A stretch of DNA of 64,000 nucleotides, from NCBI GenBank assembly GCA_963971575.1, contig OZ020624.1, positions 1,059,001 to 1,123,000 of the forward strand. The letters are read 5' to 3'. The position numbers and the translations under genes were made by a program. Shown here one piece after another: positions 22,441 to 34,545 of this stretch. Every line of letters starts with the position of its first letter. The first letter of the stretch is position 1. Below the pieces are notes generated by a model. The model made no database searches. It was given only the letters and a program-made list of their open reading frames with translations, and was not told where the DNA came from. The stretch is from Liopterus haemorrhoidalis. Its lineage: Eukaryota; Arthropoda; Insecta; Coleoptera; Dytiscidae.

Positions 22441-23089
22441 TTTTTTTCTTAAATTTATCACTTTATTCGTTGTAAAAACGGAGTGAGAATGGACAGAAAG
22501 AAAAAAAAAAAAAAAAAAACGCATGCTGAACTATAAGTAAACAATGACAGTATACTTTTATGCAATGTTCGCTTTATTGCCGCTAGAGGGATACGCGTTA
22601 ATTTGAGTCACCAATTGAGAAGTTTAACGAAATTTTTATTAATAAATAGCTGTGCTCAAATGTAAAGTTGATTAGCAGAAACGAACCAAATCAACCCAAA
22701 CTGTAGTCGCCTTTACTTGCACCGCTGATGTGTCCATTTCAGGGCTTGTATTATTTTCCTTAACACGCATGGATAACTTTATCTAATCTGTTAACTCCAA
22801 ACATAACCTGAATGAAGATATTTTTATCTTTATTTGTTGTGTCGTTGATAAAGATCTACGTTTGTAGTAAGTGAATTAAAAAAGCCGAAATTCATTTAAG
22901 TGAAGAAATAACCAAGTGTTAGTCTGTGAACCGAACCGTTAATAATTAGGCCGGTCTCTGTGGAAGAACGTCAATGTGAGATTCAGCCGTGCATCGGAAG
23001 AATTAAAATTTATGCATTCCACGCAGTGTTATTGTTCTGTTCTTCCTTCATGCTGGGCTGCTTCACACCAGTGGCGGAGACTTAGCACC
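22441..23089. other. Unassigned stretch
   Basis: Contains an A tract of about 18 (22502-22519) but no gene or recognised repeat. It ends at the mariner copy at 23090. Confidence 0.4.
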
Positions 23090-24325
23090 AGAGTTACCTT
23101 TTATGTTTTTACAAATGACCACTAGATGGTAATATTGAAATGTGTCATTACGATATTCGTAAAATTCGACATTTGTTATTGTGAAATCAGTGGCAGCTTA
23201 TAAATTGACCGACTAGTTTGTTAACTGTGAGCGTTAAAAAAAACAAGTTTGTGAAAAAATGGATATTACTTGTGAAGGTTTTCATTTGATAATTTTTTAC
23301 GATTTTAGTAAAGGCCTAACTCAACAACAATGCATGGATTCGCTTCGTTCAACTTTTGTTAATGAACCACCATCAGAAAAGACTATTTACAATTGGTTTG
23401 CAGAATTTCGTCGTAGTCGTGCGTCCGTCAGAAATCTCGTAAAAGTCAACGAAAATCGGTTATGATTCAAAAAAACATCGATGCTGTAATCAAAATGATT
23501 GAAGAAGATCGGCATGTGACTTACCGTGAGATAGAGGCATCCTTTTGGCATATCGCAGACTGCAATACATTCGATTTTGTATGAACATTCAGCTGTGAGA
23601 AATATTTGTTTTCGATGGATTCCGCATAATTTGACTCCAAAAAAGGCTCGTGTTGATTGTGAATGCTAAAAAAAACTCAACCTAGGCACTGCAAAATCCG
23701 TATACAACATCGTTACAGGTGACGGAATTTGGATTTATTCATATGAACCGGAAACTAAGCAACAATCCACTATTTGGGTCTTCCAAGATGAACCGAAACC
23801 CACAAAAGTTGTTCGTTCACGAAGCACTTCCAAGAAATCTGTTGTTTCTTCGGTTGTGTTGGAAATGTCGCAACCATTTCTTTAGAGGATCGGAGAACAG
23901 TTAATGCTGGTAAACAACATTTTGTTTGCCAGAAGTCATCGACAAAATCAATTCATCATGACAATACAAGCTCCCACACAGCACGGCAAACAATTGATTA
24001 TTTGAAGGAGTAAAACATCGAATTAATGTCTCATTGCCAGTATTCACCTGGTTTATCCCCTGACTTTTTTTTTTGCCCCAATGTCAAACAAAAAATGCGT
24101 GGACAGTGATTTTCATCGCCTAGAAGCTGTTGAAGTCTTCGAAAACTATGTTTTTGAGATACCAACTTCAGAGTGGAAAAAATGTTTCGAAAATTGTTTT
24201 GAACGCAGGCAAAACTATATAAATCTTAAAGGCGAATATTTTGAAATGCAATAAAACAGTTTGTTCTAAAAAAAAAAAAATTTTTTTTTTAGTTTTTGTA
24301 AAAATTTAATATGTAGCCCTCCGTA
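23090..24325 (+). pseudogene. Mariner element, near full length (family E, copy 3), transposase broken
   Basis: This is the most complete copy. The coding start is at 23259 (MDITCEGFHLIIFYDFSKGL), with the helix-turn-helix region SEKTIYNWFAEFRRSRASVR, and it stays open to 23465. Further blocks in shifting frames include MIEEDRHVTYREIEAS, the catalytic-region motif HHDNTSSHTARQTIDYL near 23957, and YSPGLSPDFFF near 24045, ending near 24254. Multiple stops and indels make it inactive. The right end is TAGCCCTCCGTA at about 24313-24324. The 5' end near 23090 is worn. Confidence 0.9.
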
Positions 24326-24504
24326 TATAGAATGATTGTCCTCTACGTAGATTCTTTGGCGGTATTGTAGAACTGAATGAGATCTCCCCAAACGCCATGC
24401 AGTGGTTGGACAGCTTGGAAGTTCTTCTTTAACATTTATGAATTTATATTATATACTTTTTGTAGTGCTTAATTATTTTCTGTTTTGTTTTATGCTTCTC
24501 ATAC

Positions 24505-24532
24505 TTAATATATATATATATATATATATAGG
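24505..24532. repeat. (TA)n microsatellite
   Basis: About twelve TA dinucleotides. Confidence 0.9.
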
Positions 24533-24700
24533 AACAAAGAGTAGTTTTTATTTTTCTAGTAATTTCTAGTAGGTTCTTAGTATGATCCACTCTCGAACTG
24601 TTCACAGAAAGTTTGAAAGTTCGTTCGCAACAAAGGAGCATTGCGTTACGCGGTATATTACAGGATCGTCTCGCTAATCTGGACTCAGTTTAGCCACAGT

Positions 24701-24765
24701 TTTTCACTTATTAAATACCTACAAAGCCCTGAAATGTGTGAAAATTTACACTTCAAATCAATTTT
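24701..24765 (-). mobile_element. Isolated family B terminus
   Basis: CCCTGAAATGTGTGAAAATT, preceded by TATTAAATACCTACAAAG, matches the family B left end in reverse. The body is missing. Confidence 0.7.
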
Positions 24766-25064
24766 GAAATAGTGAAATACCTCGTAAACGATGTTCGTGT
24801 TTTTGTGAAACGTAATTAAGGAATGAATGTTGGTTAAATGGAAGTGGTTGGAATTGTGTGACGCCAGTGAATAAGGAGAATATTTTTAAATTGGCTTCCC
24901 CAGCACGTTTCCTAGCCAATTTACATGTTAATGAGTCCGAGCCTCTTTAAAGCTAATTAATTCGTGATAATTGGACATGGATTTTTATCAGGCCGTACAC
25001 TTGAATGTTCGTTTTGTTTTTTAATATCGCATCGACATGACACGGGGGCGGCACACCACTCTAT

Positions 25065-25920
25065 TAACACCTGAACAACTAGACTATACGGTGGATGCAA
25101 CTAAATTTCCCAACCAAGCTCTCGCAATTTTTGATGGGTCATCAAAGAAGTGTGTGGTCTTGCGTTGTCATGATGAAAGACAACACCTTTCCTATTATTC
25201 AATTCGGACCGTTCTCTTTCAATTGCCTGGCGTAATCTCTCTAGTTGTCCACAGTAGAATTGAGAATCAATCGTCTGACCAACTGGAAGTAGCTCATGGT
25301 GGACGATTCCCTTCCAGTCCCATCACACACAGCATCACCTTGTTCGGCATCAATCCTCGCTTCGCGAACGCTTGTGACGGCTCACCATCCCTTGTCCACG
25401 ATCTTTTATGCTTCCGATTGTCGTACATGATCCATTTTTCATCACCGGTACGTTTCAGAAATGGCTCGATTTCATTGTGTTTCAGCAGCGCATCGCAGAT
25501 GTTAATTCGGTCTATCATGTTTTTCGCGCTCAACTCATGAGGAACCCATATATAGAGCTTCTTTTGTAGCTTTCTGTAAATGGTTCAAAACAGTTTTGTG
25601 GTCAATGCCTAGCTCCGTACCAATATCGACACTGCTGATATGCCTATCTTGCTGGACTTTTTTAAGAATTTCATCAGCTTTTTCACTGATTGGACAACAA
25701 GAGCGTGAGTCATCTTTCACATTAAAATTACCAGAACGAAAGCGAGCGAACCATTTCCGCGCAGCAGATTTTGATTAAGTATCTTCACCGTACACAGCAC
25801 AAATTTTTTCACAAGCCTGCGCAACGTTCTTCCCTTTGTCGTAATAATATTGCAAAATATAGCGCAATTTTTCATTACTTTTCTCCATTTTCAAACGCAT
25901 CAACTTTTCAACCACTGTAC
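25065..25920 (-). pseudogene. Mariner transposase pseudogene (family F)
   Basis: The minus-strand reading starts at 25888 (MEKSNEKLRYILQYYYDKGK). It continues through KSAARKWFARFRSGNFNVKD, the HTH block IGTELGIDHKTVLNHL, the first catalytic-Asp region TGDEKWIMYDNRKHKRSW (25294-25533), and HHDNARPHTSLMTHQKLREL followed by HPPYS near 25065-25190. An in-frame stop replaces a residue near 25780, and several frameshifts occur. The 3' end is lost after HPPYS. This lineage differs from family E. The plus-strand ORF at 25037-25540 is its antisense shadow. Confidence 0.92.
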
Positions 25921-26526
25921 AAATTGTTTAGACACTCAAAGTAACGCTGGAACTGTCACCTTTCCAACAAGCGCTTAGTGGTGTCGCTGCGATCTGTGTT
26001 TGCAATTTGCGCCGTCTGTCGGCAAAAACGCCACGAACTTTTTCCCAGACCTGATAAATGCATGTGTTTAAGACACCAAGGAGGAAATAATAAAAATACG
26101 TACATATGAGTCCTCCGTACAAATTGTCCTATTTATATATAATAACTTCATCCAACTTGGCTTTGATTTCTTTTAGTGTTTGGCCTTTCAAATGAAACTG
26201 TTTATGTACGAAACTCGTTTTTAATTTTTGTCCACCCTCTGTAGTAAATTGTCGATTAATCTATGGGTTCGTTCGATTAATTGCAGAAGTAATTGTATGT
26301 TGTTAAAAATTGCTTTATTAGCAAGTTAACGAGCCTTATCATAGCTTATGTATATTTATGTATGCATATCGTCGATTTAATATTTTTTATTAATATTCCA
26401 TAGGGGGGTGAAAAATTATCAGATACATAAATTTATGATTATAGATCTAGAAATATGTTAGTTAAACACTAGTGCAGTGGTTCCCAAACCTTGGGTCGCG
26501 CCTCAAAATTGAGCGAAGGGTTAAAC

Positions 26527-26745
26527 CAGTTTTTCCCAACCTTTTTTTATGCCCCACGTAAGTCTGTCTAAAATTCTACGGCCCCCTATGTAACATACAC
26601 AAAAAAATTTATATTAAAAAATTGAATTATTCTCTAAATTCTATTGAGCAAGTCTATTTACAACTTGCTCAGGACACAAGAATTGCTCCCCTGAACAATC
26701 AAATTGTCCCCTTGTGGGGCGTAGGACCCACATTGGGAAACACCG
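26527..26745. mobile_element. hAT-type MITE inserted in a mariner fragment
   Basis: CAGTTTTTCCCAACC starts at 26527 and GGGAAACACCG ends at 26745. The flanking octamers GGTTAAAC and GGTTTAAC match at 7 of 8. Sequence to the right continues with mariner coding (family at 26754-26890). Confidence 0.85.
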
Positions 26746-26753
26746 GGTTTAAC

Positions 26754-26890
26754 GGACGAACCGCACCCAAACCCGTCCAGTTGAGTGATGAACATCGTTC
26801 GGGACGTCCACTTGCGGTGACTACACCAGAAATGATTGACTAAATCCACGATATGGTCTTGAGTGAACGAGTCAAAGTGCGAACTAGTTG
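26754..26890 (+). pseudogene. Mariner transposase N-terminal fragment
   Basis: Encodes LSDEHRSGRPLAVTTPEMID, a stop, and then IHDMVLSERVKV, matching the linker between the DNA-binding helices in mariner transposases (SGRPxxxTTPEMIxxIHDMV). It is only about 45 residues long and is broken by a stop. Confidence 0.82.
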
Positions 26891-27450
26891 AATTCATAGT
26901 ATCTTTTTTGGTCACTTTTTCTTGTCGAACTCTTGTCCTATTCTCTTTCTTTACTTCGTACTTCAAAGCAAAAAATTGACAGAGTATTAAATTAAAAAAT
27001 AAATCTTAATGAGTATAAAAAACTAACGTATTACTTTGCAATCTGCCATCTGTAATGTATGTAAATCTGTTTAAGAAACACATCAAAATTCCTGAGTAAG
27101 AATCTGCATTAAAAGACAATGTTTTTAGACAAAAAACAACTAAAAAACTTTAAAAACTTAGAACTGGTTTGATCTATAAATAACTTATAAACCGAGCGCG
27201 TGGTCGCCGTCAGGTGCTGCCCTCCTATCGCGTGACGAGATATTGAACTACAGACCCTACGTATATTATAGCAGGAACCAACAACAAAATACTATCAAAT
27301 TATCTTTTTATTTGTCGTTTTCTTTTTGAGGGACTGTTTTTTTTAGGATTTTGTAAGTATGACCAAGAAACTCTTACACCATCACTCATGTGCAAAGGTT
27401 TGCGGGACTGAAAAAAAAGAGGAATACGGATCCAAATAAAGATAAAAAAA
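26891..27450. other. Unassigned stretch
   Basis: No recognised gene or repeat. A non-repetitive GC-richer spot (CCGAGCGCGTGGTCGCCGTC) is at about 27193-27212. Confidence 0.4.
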
Positions 27451-27454
27451 AATT

Positions 27455-28235
27455 GATGTGTGAATTTTCACACATTTCAGGGTCTTTTAGGTATCTAATA
27501 TGTAAGAAGCAACATAATGCTGGATTTCTAGGAACATTTGTTCTATAATCACATCTAAATCAACAGTTTTTTAGGATTTCGTAGGTATGACCAGAAAACC
27601 CTTATACCGTCATTTTGTCGTCTGTCTGTCTGTTCAGTAAAAATTGTAGACAAACAGAACTTAGAGAGTTGAAATTTGGTATGCTTATACAACTCTTTGA
27701 CCCGCACATTGGTGTAATGGTTAGCATACTCGGTAGCTACCCAGAATTCTAGGTTCGTTACCGGTCAGAGGAGACAATTTTATTTATTTATTTTTTTATT
27801 TTCTTTAAATTATTTTGTCAAAACTCTAGTTATATTTTGGGAAATGTTGCATTCATTTTTTAAGAGAGTAAATTTAATAACCAGCTGTAATGTTGGAATT
27901 ATATTTTCATTCTATGTGCCATGTATACGAAACCAAAGGGGCGGAGCATATGACAACTAATGGAAGCCATAGGCGCAATTTTCAAAATCTTAATGAACCT
28001 TGCTATATAAAAAAATACTGCACATATTTAGAAACCTAAATAATGGTATTAGGGATTCGAATTAAAATTAACAAAAAAATATTTTAACATAAAATTTGTT
28101 TTTAAAGCTCTTAGATTAGCAGACGATAAATTATTTTAAAAATATCGTTCATTTTGCCGTGATTAGTACAAAGCAAAGCCTTCACTTATTATATACCTAC
28201 GAAACCCTAAATGTGTGAAAATTCACATTTCACAT
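27455..28235 (-). mobile_element. Family B repeat, reverse orientation, both termini present
   Basis: This is the only copy in which both ends are clear: TGTGAATTTTCACACATTTC at 27457 and its complement at about 28212-28230. It is a deletion variant. The GTCTGTC microsatellite and the GCTTATACAACTCTTTGACC block run directly into a tRNA-like segment at 27711-27775. The ATAGGCGCAATTTTCAAAAT block follows in the order expected for the reversed family. Confidence 0.85.
27711..27775 (+). other. tRNA-like segment inside the reverse family B copy
   Basis: TGGTGTAATGGTTAGCAT matches a tRNA D-arm/A-box, and TAGGTTCGTTACCGG follows about 43 bp later as B-box/T-arm. Stem pairing is imperfect, so it is a tRNA-derived module and not a confident tRNA gene. 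Its sequence differs from the modules at the same relative position in copies 5589, 8175 and 55388. Confidence 0.55.
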
Positions 28236-28236
28236 C

Positions 28237-30005
28237 AATTTTTGATAATTACTTTTATTGTTTAATTGAGTACTAAGAGCTTCCATTTAATTTCTTTCAA
28301 CAAAATTTAAATAATGTGCCAAAATCGGTTTTTCTGCATTTGCTTCCTATTCAAGTCTTCATTAGATTAATAAGAAATTTATTGATAAAGGGCTTCTCTT
28401 TTTTCAGACACATATCTCTTACTATTAACAATGTGTTGTTTGTTTTATAAGTATTTAATTACTATAAATGATTTATTCCTATTTGATACCTTAAAAATCT
28501 AAAGTAATTCAAACAATAGGTTGAATCACAACGTATTATTATAGTATAATAAAATAACTGAACACACCAACTCGGTGAATAAGGGCATTAAACTGGTAAA
28601 TCGGACATATCTGAACGTCATTGTGTGTTTTAAAAACATTTAAAAAGATAGATTATAGCTTAATTTGTATGTCTAAATAAGCTTTAAACACTCCTCCCTG
28701 TTTTCCATAGTCAACCATCTAACCACGATGCCACGAGACCTCTTAAAAACCTTGAAGTTCACAAAATTGATTTACCTTTCCTAAAGGGAGGTATATCAGG
28801 TTTCATTTATATAATTTAAGGGTTCGTTACCCTCTAAACTGAGTCCTATCCCAACCCTTCAAAGAGCGACCTTCAAGAAATATCGCCTCGGGTCTCCTTA
28901 TATAAGATACCCCGTTATGGGTTTCGAATGCACATTTTTTTTATAGCCATTGTTAAATAAAGGACCAATTTGCATTAAATTAAAATTATGGGTATGAGAT
29001 GTAGACATATAAAAAGTGTTATGTAAGATATTGTTCATCCCAAAAATAATACAATAAAATTGTGAACAAAAAATGTCCTTCAGAATCGAGTGTTCGTATT
29101 AAAAGAAGAAAAAAAAACTGCTTGTAATGATTATGGTTATGGCTGCAAACAGGGGCAACAGGGAGCACTTCCCCCCTGGATTCTCCAGTTTTAAGTGTTT
29201 TATTCTAAACTCTAAACGCCGCATTCAGAGCTCTTAAATCAATGGCTCAGTGGTTCCAAACTTTTACCATGACGGACCCTCAATGAACGTTCAAGGCAGT
29301 GTTCACAGCTAAGGAAATTAGTGTGATACGAATAGTGCGACATCTGTGTGTCTTTAAACCAACTAAGGCGGCTTCGTAAAATATTTATTATCTATTATCA
29401 TTTTCCTAATTCTGCTGTCCTAGATTTTGACTAACTAAGCCAAAGCCAGATTACGGAACAATAGATAGTTTTTTGAAATTCGTTTCTTTTAACACGAATT
29501 TAGTAAAAAATGTACAAAAGTTCTTGTCCCGCACCCTTTTACCAAAAAGGGTTAAACTAAAGATCTGAAAAAATTATAGGTAATGTATATTGATCTGAGT
29601 CGCAAACGTACGAGAGGATATTTTAATCAGATTGTGTTTTTGGAAAATATGGCAGTATTGTCTTTTTGAAAAAATTTATTATTTTTTTAATTCATGTTTA
29701 ATGGCTAATAACGTTAAGGATTTTTTGTATTTATAGCTAAGATAGTGCTTGTATTTTTTTGGAATTAAAAATATTAAAAAAATAAAATATTTTTTTAATG
29801 GTTGCGAACCGAGTTAATCACACCACACCACACTACACTCTACACTGTAAAATATTTCTTATCAATCTAATGAAGACTTGAATACGAAGCAAATGCAGAA
29901 AAAAACGCTGGGATATTTGGTAAATGATTTAAATTTTGTTTAAAAAATTAAATGGAAGCTCTTAGTTCTCAAATAACGAATAAAAGTGATTATCAAAAAA
30001 ACTGT
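28237..30005. mobile_element. Long inverted-repeat element (family S)
   Basis: 28237-28385 and 29863-30003 are inverted copies of about 145 bp, sharing GCTTCCATTTAATT, CTGCATTTGCTTC and ATTCAAGTCTTCATTAGATT. The interior holds GGTGCGGGACAAG-like family B-related sequence near 29525. It also holds, on the minus strand, TGGCATCGTGGTTAGATGG at about 28710-28740, a possible A-box without a B-box. No transposase was recognised. A family B terminus abuts each side (28212-28235 and 30045-30110). Confidence 0.7.
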
Positions 30006-30119
30006 TGATTTTGATGATAAATATACCTAGACATCCAGTATTATATTGACTTCTTACACCTATTAAATACCTGCAAAATCCTGATATGTGTGAAAATTCT
30101 CACTTCACTTGAATTTTTT

Positions 30120-31124
30120 ATTAGTAATTTTTTCTCAACTTTTTGGTACATTCTTTGCTAGGTTTTCTTTGTTTGTCTTAGTCTAGTAGTGCAGGTTGTC
30201 TATTCTACAGCCGTATTCGAAGTAAACAGCTGTCGAACAGCTGCTGCAGACATTTAAAAGTTAAAGTTCCATCTACAGGTGAGACGATGCTTAAAACCCA
30301 GCGTTTTTTTTTTCATCAAAATATCTACCATCTGCAACCAACTGATTTTTGATAACATATGTTACGAAACTGATGTGGAAAGATAGAAAGATTTGTTATT
30401 TTTATATCATATTTTAGATTTAGTATTTCATTTTAGTTTTTATACTTTATCTAAACGTTGGTAGTGGGAAGGATATGGTGAGTTTTTTGTTTATTTTTGG
30501 AACTGTTAATCAAGAAATCCTTATCAGTTATGCTGAAAATATGTTTTTTAAACTAGTAAAATTGTTAATGATCATAACCAACAAATATGAAATCAGATTT
30601 ACAGCGTAATTTTTTAAATGACATTTAAAGGCAGTAACGCACTATAAAATTAACCAAAATAACCAAATCTAGTTTGTTATTACAAAAGATAACGCAATAT
30701 AATAATAAAATAATATAAATATTTAAAATAATATCACTTTATTTCTGTTGATATTGTGGACCTTGAATTTTTTTAGGGTTGCTAGTGTACCCCTATTATT
30801 ATATACACTGTCGTGTTTTATTCTACGACTTGTGTATTTATATTAATTTAACTAGTGCATAACGAAAATAACAGGAAATGCCAAAAATGAATCACACGTT
30901 TTTGGCAACGAAATACTGGAAGTTTCTAATAAGAATCTGATTACAGTAGAGACAGTAGAGAGTACACAGTCTGTCAGACTAAACAGAACACCGGAGCCAA
31001 ATAGTTTATTTGCAAAAATAAATTCCCCAAGTCAGCTGATAGTTTGACTTTATTTACTTGGTTTATTTTTTAAGTCGCAGAAGATCAGCTGTAAGAATAG
31101 ACAGTTTAAATGTCGTTTTTATGA
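30120..31124. other. Unassigned stretch
   Basis: AT-rich, with no family shared with the rest of the window and no coding region recognised. Confidence 0.4.
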
Positions 31125-32110
31125 GATAGACCAGTGGATCTCAATCCTTATTCTCAAAACGATTTCTCCAATTGCATTGAAAATGATTGTATTTTATATG
31201 CAGATGATACCACCATAATCTCTCACTCACTATCATTAAATTTAATAAATGAAAACAATATAATCATTGAAAAAGCAAATGACTGGTTTCTTTCGAACGA
31301 ATCATCTCTCAATAATTCGAAAACTCAAAACCTCTTAATTAGTTGTAAAAACCATAATTTTTCAAATCCTGCTTCTGTTGCTTTTCTGGGTGTTTATGTT
31401 GACCCTGCACTTAAGTGGGATCAGCACGTAGAGATTCTTGCCAAAAAAATCTGCAAAACTATATTTCTTTTTCGCAATCTGGTCAATACTGTCTCAAAAG
31501 AAACAATGTTAATATCATATTATGCCCTATTTCAGTCACATATTTCTTATGCTCTTCTAGCTTGGGGACATTCTGCTTCAGCTAATAGAATTGTTTCCCT
31601 TCAACGACGTGCTGTTCGAATTTTAGCAAAAATTAACTATAGAGCTGACTGTAAGAATGCATTTAAAGAATTAGAAATAATGACATTACCTTCCCTATAT
31701 TTATCAGTGTGTATTGTATGCATATAAAAATAGAAATATATGACCATCTGGTGACAGAATGCACTCGTATGCTACTAGGAATAAAGACCATATATATCCA
31801 AACTTTTTACGTTTAACTAAATCACGCAATGCCTCTAATTATTACAGCATAAAATTTTTCAATATTCTGCCAGAAGAATATAAAGTCCTGCGTTTTCTGA
31901 ATTTCAAAAAAACTGTAAAAGAATTTTTAATTAGAAACCCATTTTACTCGACTGACGAATTTTTTAATGTTAAATTTTAAATTTATTTATGTACTGCCCC
32001 TTATTTTTGCTCCTTATTAACATGTATTTGTACTTTGTATTGTATTGCTTGACTGACTAAAACAATATTTTATTTTGTATTATGGTCAATAAATTATTAT
32101 TATTATTATA
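31125..32110 (+). pseudogene. Non-LTR retrotransposon, 5'-truncated, with reverse transcriptase 3' half
   Basis: Open from 31134 to 31724 with ILYADDTTIIS (RT catalytic YADD), then FLGVYVDPALKWDQHVE, the palm-thumb boundary motif of Jockey/CR1-type elements, and YALLAWGHSASANRIVSLQR. After a frame break near 31725 the C-terminal block continues (31759-31980, MHSYATRNKDHIYPNFLRLT) to a stop at 31980. AATAAATTATTATTATTATT (32090-32109) is a LINE-like 3' tail. The 5' side begins abruptly just upstream of the YADD motif. This copy is relatively young-looking because two long frames survive. Confidence 0.9.
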
Positions 32111-32253
32111 AAGACGCGGAAATTGATGGGTTCCTAGTGGGTGAGTAAAAGGGTGTCAAGCCTAGAGGCGGTCAGAGGCCCCCGAGCTCCAAATGGGTTC
32201 CGCATGGTCCTTAAGATAACAATTATAAACCATCAAACAAATTTAATGTATTG

Positions 32254-32380
32254 GCGTGCACCTGAAGATCGAGAAAAACCGCTTTCATGACTCCTTTCGG
32301 TAACTTTCGTTGGAAGAGAATACCGTTTGGTCTTCGAAATGCACCATCCACCTTTCAGCGTCTTATGGATCGTTTTAGAA
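32254..32380 (+). pseudogene. Ty3/gypsy-type reverse transcriptase fragment
   Basis: MTPFGNFRWKRIPFGLRNAP followed by STFQRLMDRF is the diagnostic RT segment (FxWxxxPFGLxNAPxxFQR) of Ty3/gypsy LTR retrotransposons. Just upstream PEDREK is readable with a one-base break. Homology ends at about 32380. No LTR was recognised nearby. Confidence 0.85.
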
Positions 32381-32384
32381 TTAT

Positions 32385-33587
32385 GTTATGTCGGTCTATA
32401 TTGTTTAGAAACAATACATCGAGAACGAAAATTTTTACATTATTAATATATTTCTCTTTGTTTTTTATATTGCCACCTTCAAGATTTATAAAAACTCAAT
32501 ATTTTGGATTGTATTTAAAATGGATAAAGCATCTCATTGATGGATATTAATCAAACTTGTAGGTCAAAGAACAGTACGATAACAGACTTCTATGAATGAA
32601 TTGAAAACATTTTTAATTGAACATCATCTGTAGGAGGGGGGAGTGGGGGCAAAGAGATTTAGTTCAGATGCCCTCGAGCAGTTTTATTAATAGAAATTAT
32701 GTAAAATAACAAGATAACTTCAAAGTTTTATTCGTTCATAAAAATTATGTTTGTTGATAATGGTATCTATTTTTAAAAAATGACCAGTTAAATCTTCCCA
32801 CAATTCTTTTAGATTATAAGTTAACTTCAACCAGGAATATTAAGTCATGCGCAAATAGTAAAAAACGCACATACGCGGAGTTCCACAAGACTCGGTTCTA
32901 GGCCCTATTCCCCTTATTTTATAACCAACAGGATTCTTAAATCCTGGAACAATTTACCTGCTAGTGCCTTCACTTCCAGCTTGAACCATTTTAATAATTG
33001 TATCTATAGGTTCAATAATTAATTAATTAATATGTAATTAGCTTATTATTGAATGTATTATTTATGTGGACATAACATTGTGTACTCTATTTGTGTAAAA
33101 TGGAACAATACAAGCGTAATGGCTTCAGTTCCTTATTTTCTTTAATAATATAAATAATAATAATTTGACTCTCAACGTGCGCCAGTTTTAACATAAATTT
33201 ATAGCAATATAGTATTTTTTTATAGTAATAAAACACCGGAAGTAGTTATGAGGACAAAAAGACTGATTTACACTACAATACTTTATTGTTTACAGTTCAC
33301 ATTCACATAAGATTGTAAACAAGTCAATATTACGAAACGTAACAGCTGATTGATTTAGGTTAGGTTAAGGTTATCTCAATGAACTTTTATACATATTTTA
33401 TATGCCTATACTATAATCTATTTTCTTTACTGTTCCTTGTTTTGAGCAAAGTTTTCTTATAGTTTATTTACTGTAAAATAAAAATAATTGACAAACATAA
33501 ATGCACGACACAACATAATTGGTGAATATCTAATAAATAAGAAACAAATACAATTCAATACAACTGATCAATCAACCAACCAAGAGG
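32385..33587. other. Unassigned stretch
   Basis: AT-rich. Short phrases such as GTTCCACAAGACTCGGTTCTAGGCCC (32879-32904) look like worn reverse transcriptase PQDSVLGP coding (GVPQGSVLGP) on the plus strand, but too little remains to be sure. Confidence 0.4.
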
Positions 33588-34013
33588 AGCCGAATTAAAG
33601 TTCTTGTGGGTCCACAAATAAGAGAAATAAGGAAAGTTGATGCATTTGACAGTATGCTAAATGAAGCTGAAATAAGAGCTTGGAGAGCTTTTAAATCAGT
33701 TCTTTCTAATTTTCTTGGAAATGTGAGAGCTGAAAATTACAGAGATATCGTGAATGAACTAATTGACGCCTACAAAGAAATGTAGGATGTCTTTAAAAAT
33801 TCACTTTCTGGACTTTCATCTACATTTCGTCCCAGAAGATCTGGGTGCAGAAGTGATGAACATGGGAAACGGTTCCACCAAGACATTTCCGCCATGGAAA
33901 AGCGATATCAGGGTAAATGGAATCCAAATTTGCTTGCTGATTACTGTTGGATATTAATAAGGTATGCCTCAAAAACAAAATATCGATGTAAAACATCAAA
34001 AACAATATTTTGA
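33588..34013 (+). pseudogene. Fragment of an uncharacterised arthropod gene family, frameshifted
   Basis: The plus-strand reading VGPQIREIRKVDAFDSMLNE continues to AENYRDIVNELIDAYK. It then shifts frame (from about 33780) to MSLKIHFLDFHLHFVPEDLG and shifts back (about 33850) to SDEHGKRFHQDISAMEKRYQ followed by GKWNPNLLADYCWILI, stopping at 34011-34013. I recall highly similar uncharacterised proteins in many arthropod genomes (KIHFLHSHLDFFPENLGxxSDEHGERFHQDI), often multicopy and perhaps mobile-element-derived. Function is unknown to me. Two compensating indels make this copy a pseudogene. Confidence 0.75.
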
Positions 34014-34179
34014 GGTTAGTTAAAATTAACAATAATACAGCTATCGCTATATTTCGTTAGATACCAACAATACCTTGGCATTTAGGTAAAATTTTAAGTG
34101 GGATACACTATGTTTTGCCCATAACAAAAAAAAAAAAAAATTCATTTTTGTTTACTAGTGTAATCAAATTTGACACAGA

Positions 34180-34545
34180 CAAATCTATGTGACACGTCTC
34201 ACAGATAAGGGACTCATCACCTCGAAGGAGGTGTCCATGGGTCCACGCAACCTATACGGAGGCGTGTGATGGCGGTTTCCTCCCTGCGGTTAATCCTGCA
34301 GGAAGAACCCCATGGTTTAACGTCTTCCTTAATCTGTCGTAACTTAACGTTCTGTGTGCGGCTCCACTCATGTTGCCACATGTCTAAAACCAAGTTGTTT
34401 CAGATGACTCTTTGCGTCATCTGGAAAAATGAAACTCACATCAATCATAGGTCTGTGGGAGACGGCTTTTGCAGCTGCATCTGTCGCCTCGTTGCCTTTA
34501 ATACCAACATGTCCAGGTATCCAAAACAGCTCTACCCTAAAGTGG
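34180..34545 (-). pseudogene. Jockey-like retrotransposon RNase H fragment
   Basis: The minus strand encodes VELFWIPGHVGIKGNEATDA followed by AAKAVSHRP, the RNase H motif of Jockey/I-type LINEs (WxPGHxGIxGNExAD). In shifted frames TRLRIG...THGHLLRGDESLICETC follows, the usual zinc-knuckle-like C-terminus. It is truncated on the 5' side by the inverted-repeat element beginning near 34547. Confidence 0.9.

Noticed and set aside
24505..24532. (TA)n tract as an origin or regulatory element
   Set aside because: A simple dinucleotide microsatellite with no associated motif.
25037..25540. 167-codon plus-strand ORF
   Set aside because: It is antisense to the mariner transposase pseudogene on the minus strand, whose HHDNARPHTS and GDEKW motifs are clear.
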